Assembly: GCF_964204865.1 (NCBI RefSeq)
Contig: NC_135256.1
Location: 18,939,703 to 19,003,702 of the forward strand
Source: Styela clava
Taxonomy: Eukaryota > Chordata > Ascidiacea > Stolidobranchia > Styelidae
Direction of reading: 5' to 3'
DNA length: 64,000 nucleotides
Shown piece after piece: positions 24,922-36,909 of this stretch (position 1 is the first letter of the stretch; every line of letters starts with the position of its first letter). The notes under the pieces were generated by a model. It worked only from the letters and a program-made list of their open reading frames with translations. It was not told the DNA's origin and ran no database searches. The position numbers and the translations under genes were made by a program.

Positions 24922-27150
24922 ATGAATCTGAAACGCAGAACAAAGGGAATCTTGCTAGCGTTCCCAGCTGTAGTAATTTTAATTCTCCTTCAACGTAAGA
25001 AGCATTCTATTACATTCCAATATGATGTGAAGACGAAAAAGATATCGCCAACAGTGAAAATAAAACAGACCAAATTTGTACATGATATCAGCACTACTAC
25101 CCATGCATACGACTGGAATGCAGCCCCTCAACGATTTTCGAAAAGAAAACTTCATTTGGACAATGCTTGTAAACGAAGACTGAATAAGCCTTTGAGGTAT
25201 GTCAAGTTTTTGAAGTATGACAGTTTTTCGTGCAATATATTCCATTTCAACAAGGTAGTGGGCATAGTTATGTACATGAAATGTTTTACCTTGCAGGTTG
25301 AAATGGAAGAAAAATCAAGCTTTTATAGCGAACTATGAGCGCCGTATGCTAGTTTGTGCGTCTCACAAAGCTGGAAGTAGTACATGGCATTGGAGGATTT
25401 GGGCAACAAATATAAAACAGAAGGGCCTGGATCCATATAAAGAACCATATGGTCGCGACGCAGCACTGGGAAACTATAAGATCGTTGGTGAGCTTTCGGA
25501 GACCCAAGGAAACAAACTAATTACTCACGTGAAAGGAGACGATAATTTTTTCAATCCATCTCCAAAGAATTCAAGCTTACGAATTATATTGGTAATAATT
25601 TATTTATGGTAAATGTGACAAAATTTTCGCAGTAGATTTCGACTGCCTTGTAGATAACTATAAATATAAATTGGTAAATACATAACATACATTGCACCAG
25701 GCTGTTTTGTTTTTTTGAACCATAATACCTTGAGCAAATTAAACATATATAATTCATTCATATTTTAGTCTCTCTCTCGAATTTGTGTACACGTACGATT
25801 GTCGTTTTGTGAAACAACTGATCCTTCCTTATACTTATATTTTTTACCGAGATTTAATAGAGCTATTCTAGTGATAAGGGGACTTACTGCATCTTATCAT
25901 TGATATATTTCTGCTGCGCTGCAATGATCAAAGACAGACTTTCTCACAAATTAAACAAACCTTCACACGTATAGAGTTATAGACAATCCAATCAATACTT
26001 GTTTTAAGTGGATTTTTAAAAAAGTTTAAACTTGTTTGTATTACAGAAAGTCTAGCTTATATTGCATACGATTTCTATCGTTTCCTATTAACCACCAGAA
26101 AGACTGCATTTTGAAAAAGTATTCCTTGTACGTGTGAATGCCGAATAAAGATGACTCGGGTACAATCGCAAATCCGCATTACTATTTATTGTGTACAATT
26201 GTCAATCTATTCCAGATATGAGCTATATTTGATATTACATATAAACAATCTTTTTAAACTAAATATGTCATTTTTTATCCTACTTTTTCAAAAAATCATT
26301 TTACGATATATTTTTCAGACTAGGCATCCTTTTGGACGATTAATTTCTGCATGGAATCAAAAATTTCTTAAAACATCAAACTATTGGACAATTTTATTGA
26401 AGACTTATAAACTTATGTTAAACTTCAAGTAAGACATCATGGATAAACATATCATTCTAACCTATTTGTAGATTTACTTACTTTCTTTTAGTTATGGAGT
26501 CATTTGCGAGAAAAACCCATTTGCGCGAATATCGATGTTATTCATTCTACAGCGAGTGTTGTTATCGTCTTCTTCGCTGTAGTGTATAAATATCAGTTTG
26601 TGTTATTTTTACTGAGGACGTTTGAAGGCCGTTTATATCTCCCTTGAAACAGGTATTTGTATTCAGTAGTTTATTATATCAGCATTTTTCCAAGGAACTT
26701 TTTTTCAGCAGCTTTAAATAAGAAAATAAACATTTTAACTATAGGGAGGACATCGTAAAGGATCATGCGATGTCATTTAAGGATCTTGCAACTTATATCG
26801 CAAATATTCACGGCAACGGACGATATTTCGACATGCATTTTCATCCAATATCGAAAATATGTCAACTATGTGAATATGACTATACCTATATCCTGAAAGC
26901 AGAAAGCGTTGATCAAGACGAGCCATGGTTGATGAAACGACTCAATTTAACAGACGTTACAATCGGAAAGAGAAACATGGCAATTGGTGGAAGCTTAATT
27001 AATAATAATCCCAAGGAAAACATTAAAAAATACATGTCAATGTTACCACCGACAGTTGTTCAGAAGTTGTACAAATTATACGAAGCTGATTTCGATTATT
27101 TCGGATATACTTTCAACTTGACAACCCTAGAAGCTGGAGGATTTGAATGA
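24922..27150 (+). CDS. Carbohydrate sulfotransferase, type II membrane (copy B)
   Basis: Exons 24922-25196, 25297-25591, 26319-26428 and 26745-27150 give 361 aa, phases 2,0,2. A basic N-terminus (MNLKRRTKG) precedes a membrane anchor (about 9-24) and a lysine-rich stem. The phosphosulfate loop reads SHKAGSSTWH (114-123), with histidine in place of the usual proline before the lysine. The 3'-phosphate motif is TRHPFGRLISAW (191-202). The C-terminus keeps DYTYILKAESVDQDEPW and ends FGYTFNLTTLEAGGFE. The expected role is PAPS-dependent sulfation of a glycan in the Golgi lumen. Exon sizes match the other copies exactly (295 and 110 nt). The gene and its flanks were duplicated in tandem, and the daughter copy about 6 kb downstream has become a pseudogene. 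The start was taken at the ATG 3 nt after a TTCAG acceptor. Confidence 0.93.
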
Positions 27151-28007
27151 AATATATATTTATAATCAATACTAGTCATAATTTTGCACATTTGCTCATT
27201 GTAAAAACGTGCTTTCAATAGATAGTTCTATCGTTGAGATAGAATTTGTGATCCCGAAATTGAGAGCTCGGGTAAAACTTGCATTTTTTGTCATCTGGTG
27301 GTCAGGCTGTTTTTTACGCAGACGACAGTATCCCTGTTCGAAATACAATCACTTTATTTTTATTAATCTACTCTGACTTTGAATATTCTAATCCATAGAA
27401 GTTATTGAAACAGAACGTCAAGTTTAATTGCCACAAGGATTGAAAATACTGAAAGACTGAAAAACTGAAAACTAAACGTTGTAGAAGCTCTGAAAAGCAC
27501 CAGCACATATATAACTGTTCTCAATATTTTAAAAATAGTTTACATGCAGATTGTTTGAATGAATAAATCTTTTTCCAAAATAGAGTAGTTAGAGTTCAAA
27601 TTTACACATTTCTCGCACAATTTTGTACGGCTCCCCACAGCATCATAAACTGTGACGGATGCCATTGACCCTTCTACAGAATTATGCATATGCGCTGAAT
27701 AGTTTTACTATCATCATGGTTATCATGAGTAATAGAAGACCAAATTGGCACGTCTCAAAATCACAGAAGAAATATGCATTAAATAACGTGTCCCGTTTAA
27801 TATTTCACTGTAAATGAGTTTCATCGTCACCAGTGCGTGAAATATATGCATGAAGGCCGGAATAACATTAGGATGATTGTTTCCTTTTATGAAGTTCCAT
27901 GTCGTACCAAAATCCCTTCACGCGCATTCAGGGCCTACCAATAATACTATGCTAAGACAAGAGAGCGATGCTGTAATATATAAACACGAAGGCTAGACGA
28001 AATATTT
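27151..28007. other. Downstream flank of copy B, duplicated segment
   Basis: No gene. Blocks here recur in the same order after the pseudogene, for example ATCTACTCTGACTTTG (about 27367 and 35550) and the AGTAATAGAAGACC block (about 27730 and 35945), showing the tandem duplication includes 3' flanking DNA. Confidence 0.6.
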
Positions 28008-28293
28008 GGCGCTCCAGTAGTGTGCGTACCAATATGGATGTAACTAATTTTGTTCGCCTACTTTACATGAAGTTGTGTAAAGGAACTGAAACCGGTACTC
28101 CCGAAGTATGTGAACCAAGATGGCGGACACCGGAACGTAGTATGTGTACCAGTGGGGTTAGGCCCTAATTTTATTCCGATTTTCCCTCATTTTAGTTTTA
28201 TTGTCAGTTCGGGGACTAGTTAAGTGACTCCCGTAGTATTTTTACCTCAAATTATGGCCTAACCCGAACCTGGTACACACACTAAGGGATTAC
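28008..28293. mobile_element. Foldback-family MITE, composite copy
   Basis: Opens GGCGCTCCAGTAG (the reverse of the right end seen at 9558) and closes near AAGGGATTAC. Flanks are AAATATTT (28000-28007) and CAATATTT (28294-28301), 7 of 8 identical. From 28094 it contains GGTACTCCCGAAG, then the AAGATGGCGGACACCGGAAC arm and the GGGGTTAGGCC core. It may be one rearranged element or one inserted in another. Confidence 0.7.
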
Positions 28294-30867
28294 CAATATT
28301 TTACCGACAATTAACATAATATTTTACTGACAAAAAACATAATATTCTGGGCGTAGCTGGAACTGTGGACTATTGTAACTCACTAGTACCGGTACCCGGA
28401 CTGCCGTAGCTATACCAGGTTTCCTGGCAATGATGATTCATGCGTCTTGTGCCAACGCGAATTAAAATTCTAAACGATTTGATCACAACTACAGTATTAA
28501 ATAAATTACAATACTTTGCTTTTTGCAAGATACCTATTTAAAGTAGGGATGGGCCGGGATTCGAATCCGGACTCGGATTCGATTTCGAGTTCACGCCTTT
28601 TTTACCGAGTCTATAATCAATTCTGTTTTTCCTAAATGACGCCTAAATTTGTACTTTTGCCTCTATAAATCTCACAGCCTATACCTTAACTAGTTAAAGG
28701 TTAGATCTGTAACAATTTCCCTCGTGTGTATTTTAAACACTACTAAAAAAACGACGACAGATATCCAGATAATATAACGCAAGTTGAAAACTATTGATCG
28801 CTCATAACAATGATGTTGCGCCAGTCGCCTTCAAACTATCTATTCTTTTTGGTATACATGTGGTACACAATAAAACGTGTGTTAGCGCAATATTTTTCAG
28901 TTTTTGATTCGCGTAAAAATGAAACATGCTCTGGATCAACCCAATTGGGAGTCTCATCAATACCTCTTTTAAATCGAGTTTATTACGTACAATATTTTCC
29001 CTAAAAAAGGAGCAATGGAAAGCACGGAGAGTTTTAGAACGTCTACATAAACTACTAAATTGCAAGAAGATGTACCACATTGCATTGGAGACGAGTGGCT
29101 TTTCTCTACCATTTGCGCACGTGACAGAGTGAATTTACAGCTGGAAATATTTGGAATTATGGAAAAGCATTGTACTCAAAAATTTTTTATTTTTCGTATT
29201 GACATAAAAGAATTTCTGAATAGCCGCCCAGAATCGACACAAGGTGGGGGGGGCTGGGAATCCAGTTCACAGCCAAGGCGCACATTGACTAACGTTTACG
29301 TTTGTATTAAGGCCGCCAAAAAGCGGGAATACAAAGAGAATACTAACAAAATGATAAGCAACATTATAGCAAAACGATCCATAGGTCCACCTCGTTTCAA
29401 ATAATATTGAACAGGCTTCAGTAATTGGAATTTGTTTGGCGTAATTTAACTCGGCTCGATGTCCTGATTGTGCCGATGTGATGGGAACCAGCAAACCTTT
29501 CTTGTTTCAACCGTTCATGCCATCGTATTCAAAAATTAACGATACTATTAATTAGGAAACTCAAGCCAACTTCAATGAAAAATAAATTATCTAATTCGTG
29601 TTTACTCCGCATCGTCTAATATGTCAAATTAGCGCAGTTCTTAATCATTATGAATCCTGAATTAGATATAGTCACACTGAACTTTGCCAGATGGTTGGTT
29701 CGCTAATTATTTTTAAGCTACTGTGGAATGCAGTATTAACGCAATTCATAAGACACGCTGTTTTACCTCAATTCACAATAAGTGTCCTTTGACAAAGTCC
29801 GCGGCAAAATCCTTGTATTTTCTCAATCAGGTGCAATGCCATTGGTAGAATAGATGCGATGCCACAAATAAATGTCGTTACTGTAATGGTAATAAGTCAA
29901 TAGTATATAAATTATAGTGTAGTCTGTACAAAATGTTATTGCTATTTAACTTGCTACCAACTACTAGATCAGCGACCAATGTTTGTTTACAGTACTCTTA
30001 GAGTAGGGGTAACGACCTTATTTGCTATCGCAGGCCAATTTATTAGTCACCGCTGAGTGAGCCGGGCGCACAACTTTTCGTTCATACCATAATATCTCTT
30101 ATTAGTTGATCACATAAGAATGTTGTAGTCGTACTATAGGCCCAATCATTCATATAATAGGGTATGGAATATTCCATTAGCTCATTCATGAGTTAAAGGC
30201 TTTATAAGTGACTTGATCAAAGTTTGCTATACAGTTAGGTGAGGTTCACAGTATTTATTTTATAAGAGATTTGTGAAATTAATATAGGAATACATAATGA
30301 CTTTATGCGCCCTCAGCAACTAGCTACCTGGAGCTAGTGTAATAGGTTTGGCGTATGACCAGGGTCGTATGTTCAAATTGAAAAACGGAACTCGAGGGCA
30401 AAAATGTAAATTATAACTGAAGTAACGTTTGTAAACGCGAAATTTCATAGAAATGCAATACTGGTGCTAGAGTCAGAGTTTTTTTTGAGGGATTTGGAGT
30501 AAAAAACAGTCAATCCGGAGTTGAAACCTGATACCCGATGCAAATTTTCTATCCTCTATACATAGCCATGTTCATTCTAAACTATATTTACCGCTTATTA
30601 TTTGTAGGAGCAATTTTATTTTTTCATATCCGAGACACTTTGTGGCAAACAATTAGATTGAAAATTTGTTTTCCTAATCAGAAAAGTTTATCAACAGAGT
30701 TACAGACCAGCGTGTCATCTTTAACACGAAGATAAAAGTTTCTCAATATAATTCGATATTCAGAAGAGACCGATACCAGATAATTCAACAACTTTTAAAC
30801 TAATATAAGAATAATTTATCGCAACCTCGCGTATAGTGCGGTATTATATTTCTTGAACTATTGGAAA
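28294..30867. other. Intergenic region between copies B and C
   Basis: At about 28544-28610 TAGGGATGGGCCGGGATTCG starts a palindromic GATTCGAATCC stretch that looks like one end of a hAT-type element. The frame at 29060-29404 has no recognisable motif. About 29500-29990 is homologous to 36230-36740. From about 30208 the upstream flank of copy B is repeated before the pseudogene. Confidence 0.5.
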
Positions 30868-32479
30868 ATGAAGCTAACACGCAGAACAAAAGGAATCCTG
30901 TTAGCGTTCTCAGCTGTAGTAATTATATTTTTCATTCAAAGTAAGAGGCATTCCGATACATTCCAATATGACGTAAAGACCAACACGATATCGCCAACAG
31001 TGAAAATAAAACAGACCGAATTTGTACATGATATCAGCACTGCTCCTCATGCATACGACAGGAATGCAGCCCCCCAACGATTTTCGAAAAAAAAACTTCA
31101 TTTGGACAATGCTTGTAAACGAAGACTGAATGAGCCTTTGATATATGTCAACGAACACTGGTACTGTACGAAAAGAGTTTTAATAAAATAATCTGAACCT
31201 CACTGGTTCGGCATTCCTACCTTATTATTACACGCTGGATGAATAATGTTTATATTTGACACTCTATTTTTTTTGGCTATGGCGCAGTGATGGCATCGGT
31301 AATGAAAAAAAATGTATTTTATGTGTTTTTCAGCATTTCAGGATAAACCCGGTGATGAAGCCAAAAATTAATCTCAAATATAAATAAATTTGTTTTATTA
31401 TTATCTGGTGATAATTCTGTCGGTTGGAGTTTTTCGTGCAATATATTTTATTTCGAGCGAGGTAGTGGGAATAGTTATGTACATAAAATGTTTTACCTTG
31501 CAGGTTGAAATGGAAGAATAATCAAGCTTTTATAGCTAACTATGAGCGTCGTATGTTCGTTTGTGCAACTCACAAAGCTGGAAGTAGTACTTGGCATTAG
31601 ATGATTTGGGCAACAAATACAAAACAGAAGAGCTTGGATCGATATAAAGAACCATATGGTCGCGACGCAGCACTGGGAAACTATAAGAACGTGGGTAAGC
31701 TTTCGAAGACTGAAAAAAACAAATTAATTACTCACGTGGAAGGAGACGACAATTTTTTCAATCCATCTCTAAAGAATTCAAGTTTCAGAATTATATTGGT
31801 AATAATATATTTATGGTGAATGCGACAAAATTTTCGCAGTTGTTTTTGACTGCTTTGTAGATACCTATAAATATAATTGGTAAACACATAACATACAATG
31901 CACCACGCTGTTTCGTTTTTCCGAACTATAATAACTTGATCAAAACAACATTTAATTTATTAAACATATATAATTTATTTATATTTTAGTCTCTCTTGAG
32001 AGATTTACCGAGATTTAATAGAGCTATTCTAGAGGACTTACTGCACCTTATCATTGATATATATATTAATTTATATATGTTTTTCACTCCATTGCGAGTC
32101 ATTGGCAATAGTGTATTAATTTCAGTTTGTGGTATTTTTACTAAGGATATTTGAATGCCGTTTTACCTCGCCTAAAACAGATATATGAATCTTAACCGAG
32201 TGCTTCAATTAGTTGATCAAGCAAACTATTTTTCCGAGTAACGGCTTCCAATTTTTTTTTCTCAGCTGCTCTGAATGAGAAAATAAACATTTTAATTATA
32301 GGAAGGACATCGTAAAGGATCACGCGTTTTCATTTAAAGATCTTGCAACTTATATCGCAAATATTCACGGCAAGGGACGATATTTCGACATGTATTTTCA
32401 TCCAATATCGAAAATATGTGAAATATGTGAATATGACTATACCTATATCCTGAAAGCAGAAAGCGTAGATCAAGACGAG

Positions 32480-35121
32480 TAGTCCGGCAGAATCGGGCCT
32501 TAACATTGTTTTGGGACATAAAGTTTTTTTTATTGTTTAGATATAATGTATATGACATATATAATGATACCCAGGTGGGTGTGGAGTATATAATGTTGAG
32601 CAATTTTTTTCAAGTGGATTTAAAGTATTCGGTCCAAGATGACGCACATCCTGAACCCCAACCTGGTAAACATACAATATTCAGGTTGTGCGCCATCTTG
32701 GTACGAATACTTCCGAGCGCCCTTTTGTTAAAAACAATTGTTTCATAACTACATGGTTTAGTTTTGCATACATAGTAACATTGAATCTCCTTACAATGTC
32801 AGAAATTCAATTTTAGTAGAATAAATGGTAGTTTATTTCACTAATACAAGCCAAGATCCATCGACAGTATCTAGCCACTTTCTATTGCGCTTTTCAAACT
32901 ACATTTGCGTTACCGCGCGCATTTCGTTTTCCTAGTTTAAGCTTAGGGACTTGGCAAATATTTTATTAGTTGAATTGGATTGGAATATTTGACCTCGTAT
33001 TTCACTCCGAACAAGGCCATGTAAAACCATCCACTGGTATCTAAAGATGTGTAACGTGTTTTCTTTTGCAAGAACCGCAACCTTTCAGTGCTGCATTGAT
33101 TTTGGCAAAATCAATATATCCTTGTGGAGATAGAAGGTATGCGTATGCGAAACCGAGATGTGCACCTGTTATGCCAACATAGTTGAGTCAAACGTTTTGA
33201 ATACTAGTACATCACACACATTTTCCTGCGTGCTTCGGTTGTACGTAGTAACGCGCACATTTTTGCGCACATGCATCAAATTCCACTTGATTATTGAGCT
33301 ATAGGTTTTTGACGAGTTTTTGTGTATGATTCCATTTCATAGAATTTGTATGCTGTTCTAAAGAATATTAGTTTCAGCTTTTTCATTCATTCAAACCGCG
33401 TGTTGGAAGTAAGTTTTGTAATATTGCGTGTTGGTTTCCAACATCCTTAAATCGGTGATGCCAGTAAATCTTTAATACAAAAAGATCAGTAACATCTGCA
33501 ATAAAAACAGCAGTACCCACTAAAATGACAGCTGGGGGATGGAAACTCTTAGTATGTGATCTATCGCGTGCCTCTTACAGTCTGTGCCAATTGGTATCCG
33601 CGCTCAGCCAGAGACAAAAAGTTTCGGACTTTTCCACGCTGTTCAGATGGGAATGCGCGAATATATATAAGAATTGCTAATATTGGTTTGCAATGCGATG
33701 AAATCCCATCTTGGCATTTCTGCTTCTCGCAATTGCTGCGTATACTTATCGGGGAAGTTCTGTGACGTGGTTATCAAATGAGAAAAAAAAACATTATTTT
33801 TTTCTACTTCTCTACTACTATCAAACCTTGACATTTTGTGAAACCTTTTTTCCATGCAACCTTTTTTTAAAACATCCCCAACAACCACAATTAATTCTGT
33901 TATTAAACTTCCGAAACAAACACATAAAATCATCAACAGATGCATATCACCAAGTAGATATTGCTGAATTGATCTTTAATTTACCATTTTTCATGTAATT
34001 CTTTTTGGTAAACCTGTTATCTATCGTAAATACAGCACATTTGACAAAGTTGTAGTGTGACTTTTTAGGCCTCACATTTTTGATATTTGTAGTTAGAGCT
34101 CTTGGGGCTCGTTCAAACAAAGTTACATACAAAATATTGGTTGTAAATTGCAAAACATGATCATGTTGTTGAAATAACTTGGCATTTTACCACCCGTATA
34201 TCATTCATTGTTGAGAATAATAATAAAGTCATAAAATTTAAAAATCCATTTTCATGAAATTTTTGTTGTAGCTGAATTCCAGGAACAGCATGACAACAGG
34301 CAAGAGAAGCATGATCGCCTCTTTTAGCTTATGACAGGGTTTCTTAATAGGGGACCCCGTCCTCCTTGGAGGCCGCTGATCGGTTATCTGGGAGCACGAA
34401 CAAACAGATGGAAATGCGAATATATAATAACATATACATAATAATATAATGTTTTTTTATAGAAGAGAAGAAGTAAATGTGTTGAGAGTCTTTGGTAGTT
34501 TGAAAAGCATTGGCATGGAACATAAGAATGAACTACATTCTTTCCCAGGGATATACTATAAAATGTAGCAATTTTCTCATTCTTGTTCTTGTGATATCAT
34601 TATCTTTCACTGCGCCGTCGTGATCATCCCGCTGCATAACAATTCTCGCTAACAAATAATTGACTGTTCTCCACCGGGTGTATATACACTTGAACCACTG
34701 GCGACTGCATTAGCAGGCTTGTATTGTTAATTAGTATTTTGAACTGTACTCTTTATTTTACGCGTATGTTTCGACAGTATTTCCATGTACTGTATATGGG
34801 TCGCGACCCAAAGCTGGGCTCAACAAATACCTAAAAGTTATTGATTTTATTTCCTAGTAAATTTGGTGCTTCCGTAGTTTGTTCACCAAGATTGCGCACA
34901 ACCTGAACATAGTATTGCAACAGGTGCGTCATTATGATGCACAGGTTTGACGAAAAACACTAATAAAAATATCGAGCCGTAAAAAAAATTGCTCAAGGCT
35001 GCAAACTCCACACTCATGTAGAAATGATGGCCAATGACCCCAAGATGAATAATCACAAATAAAAAAACTTTATGTCTGAAATCAAACTTGGGCCAAAAAG
35101 GTCCCCTTATCTTCCGGACTA
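32480..35121. mobile_element. 2.64-kb TIR transposon inserted in pseudogene exon 4
   Basis: Ends are TAGTCCGG and CCGGACTA, extending as an imperfect inverted repeat (GGCAGAATCGGGCCTT against GGAAGATAAGGGGACCTT). The host sequence reads GACGAG before and GAGCCATGG after, while the empty site in copy B is GACGAGCCATGG, so a 3-bp duplication (GAG) is directly shown. Three base pairs suggests a PIF/Harbinger- or CACTA-type element, but the terminal bases fit neither consensus well. No convincing transposase was read; a plus-strand EFQEQHDNRQEKHDRLF stretch near 34272 is charged and helical. Foldback-family fragments lie at about 32615-32721 and 34865. Confidence 0.8.
32615..32721. mobile_element. 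Short foldback-family copy nested in the 2.64-kb element
   Basis: Inverted arms CCAAGATGACGCACATCCTGA and TCAGGTTGTGCGCCATCTTGG (21 bases each, near-complementary), with a GAGCGCC right tip. The left tip and target duplication are not recognisable. It belongs to the 110-bp GATGGCGCACAACCTGA subfamily. Confidence 0.6.
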
Positions 35122-35352
35122 GAGCCATGGTTGATGAAACGACTCAATTTAACAGACGTTACCAGCAAAAAGAGAAACGTGGCAGCTGGTGGAAGCTTGA
35201 TCAATAATAATCCCAAAGAAAACATAAAAAAATACATGTCAATGTTACCACCGATAGTTGTTCAGAAGTTGTACAAATTATACGAAGCTGATTTTGATTT
35301 TCTTGGATAGACTTTTAACTTGACAACACTAGAAGCCGGAGGCTTTGAATGA

Positions 35353-36909
35353 CATATTTATTGTCCTAATTTTGCACATTCGCTTGTTATAAAAATTTGT
35401 TTTCGAGAGATGGTGCTTTCAACTGGGAGCTTAAACCTTGAAATTTGGAAGTTCGGGTCGGAACTGAATTATTTATTATCTCGTAGTCGGTCTGTTTTAT
35501 TAGGTGCCGAAAGGAGCCCGAAATACAAACACCGTTTTTTTTTTTTAAAATCTACTCTGACTTTGGATAGGTCACTCATAAAAAGTTATTGAAATAAGAC
35601 GTTAAATTTAATTGCCGTATAAATATATCGGCGCTCCAGAATTTAGGCATCAAGATGGCGCACAACCTGATACCCTAACCTGATACACATACTATGCTCA
35701 GGCTGTGCGCCATCTGAGTGCACATACCTCGAGAGCACCAATATATGATTGAAGTCATTGCATGTACCAGGCCGAAATGTCAAGTTTAAATTTCTAGTTC
35801 AAACATCTCTATCGCATGAGTAATAGCAATTTTGGAGGACTTTGCACAGGACCACAAACTGTACGTACACCACTGACCCTTCCACAGAATTATTCGTACT
35901 TCAAGTGCACAATAGTTTTACGACTGTATAGTATGGTAACCGTCTGTAATAGAAGACCGAGAAGAACGTCTCGAAATCACAATATATTCTACTTAGTTGA
36001 ATCAGGCATTGATATTACGGCCTTTTATAATCTTGTATTGCAAATGAGTTTCACCGTTTCTTTAGCAAAGACCAGTGCGTTGAATATATGGATAAATGTT
36101 AGGACGATTGTTTCATTTTATAAAGTTCTGTGTCGTACCGAAAATACGTTTACGTTGATTAATAAACTACCAATATAATGATAGGATACAATTGAAAGGA
36201 TTAACATTAAGCATTAACACGCAGATCCGATGGGAACCATCAAAAATTTCTTGCCCTCAAATAGATCAATAAAGATACTATTAATTATGACACTCGAGTC
36301 TATTGCAATGAAAAATGAATTTTCGAATACGAGTTTATCGTCGAAATTGTCCAATATGTCAAAATAGTGCAATTCTAAATTCTTGTCAATCCTGAATTAG
36401 ATATTTACGCTAAACATTGCCTGAGGGGTAAAAAATTGTAATTAATCTACTACGACCAATTTATGCTTAAATGTTGCAAGGTTATACGATACGTTGAATG
36501 AGTGTGATATTCACAGCAGGCGGTCAGGATATTTTATCTTAATTCACATAAGGTGTCCTTTAGTGAAGTCCGAGTCGAAAGCCTTTTTAAAGGCAATGGA
36601 AAATTGCCATTTTTACGTAGAAATGCAATGCCGCGAATAGAAATGATGTCGAGTACCGTATATTGTACAAAATTTCATTGCCACTAGACCAGCCACTAGA
36701 TCAGCTAACAAAGTTTTACCGCACTTCTTGAGTATTTTAGCATTTGAGTAAAAAAAACGTTATTATTACTTTTACAGTATACGTAAAATTGTAGTATAGT
36801 TTATCGCAATTGGGTTTGTCTTTGGCATTCAAAAAGATTTCAAGAACGCAACATAACCTGCATCAAAGACACTTATAATCAAATCTTTCAGTCAAAAATA
36901 AAGTAAGGA
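35353..36909. other. Duplicated 3' flank of the pseudogene and upstream of copy D
   Basis: No gene apart from the MITE at 35630. The plus frame 35816-36178 has no motif and corresponds to non-coding flank of copy B, so it is chance. Homology to 27150-30000 runs to about 36740. An acceptor-like AAATCTTTCAG ends at 36891, 18 nt before the copy D start. Confidence 0.5.
35630..35739. mobile_element. Foldback-family MITE, 110-bp form
   Basis: Opens GGCGCTCCAGAATT and closes CTCGAGAGCACC. Arms contain AAGATGGCGCACAACCTGA and its inverse. Flanks AATATATC (35622-35629) and AATATATG (35740-35747) differ at one base. Confidence 0.85.

Larger units (their letters stand above)
30868..35352 (+). pseudogene. 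Sulfotransferase pseudogene (copy C, duplicate of B)
   Basis: Closely related to copy B in coding and flanking DNA, but broken in at least five ways. Exon 1 (from 30868) keeps the anchor and stem, but its splice donor GGTATGT has become TATATGT (about 31142-31148). Exon 2 (from about 31502) has TAG in place of the first tryptophan codon after the conserved TGGCAT (31598-31600). The region that should hold exon 3 with the RHPF motif is deleted between about 32060 and 32090. Exon 4 starts at about 32302 and is interrupted at 32479 by a 2.64-kb insertion, resuming at 35122. The resumed part has TAG for the tyrosine of FGYTF (35308-35310) before the ancestral stop at 35350-35352. The CAG acceptor before the start codon is also lost. 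It cannot make an enzyme. Confidence 0.93.

Noticed and set aside
28550-28580. GATTCGAATCC resembling a tRNA B box
   Set aside because: It is part of a palindromic GGATTCGAATCC run at a transposon-like end; no acceptor stem, D arm or anticodon arm could be folded around it.
29060-29404. 114-codon plus-strand frame with poly-glycine
   Set aside because: The glycines come from a G-run, there is no homologous frame in the duplicated unit, and there is no motif.
35816-36178. 120-codon plus-strand frame
   Set aside because: The homologous DNA after copy B (about 27600-27950) is not open in this frame, so it is duplicated non-coding flank.
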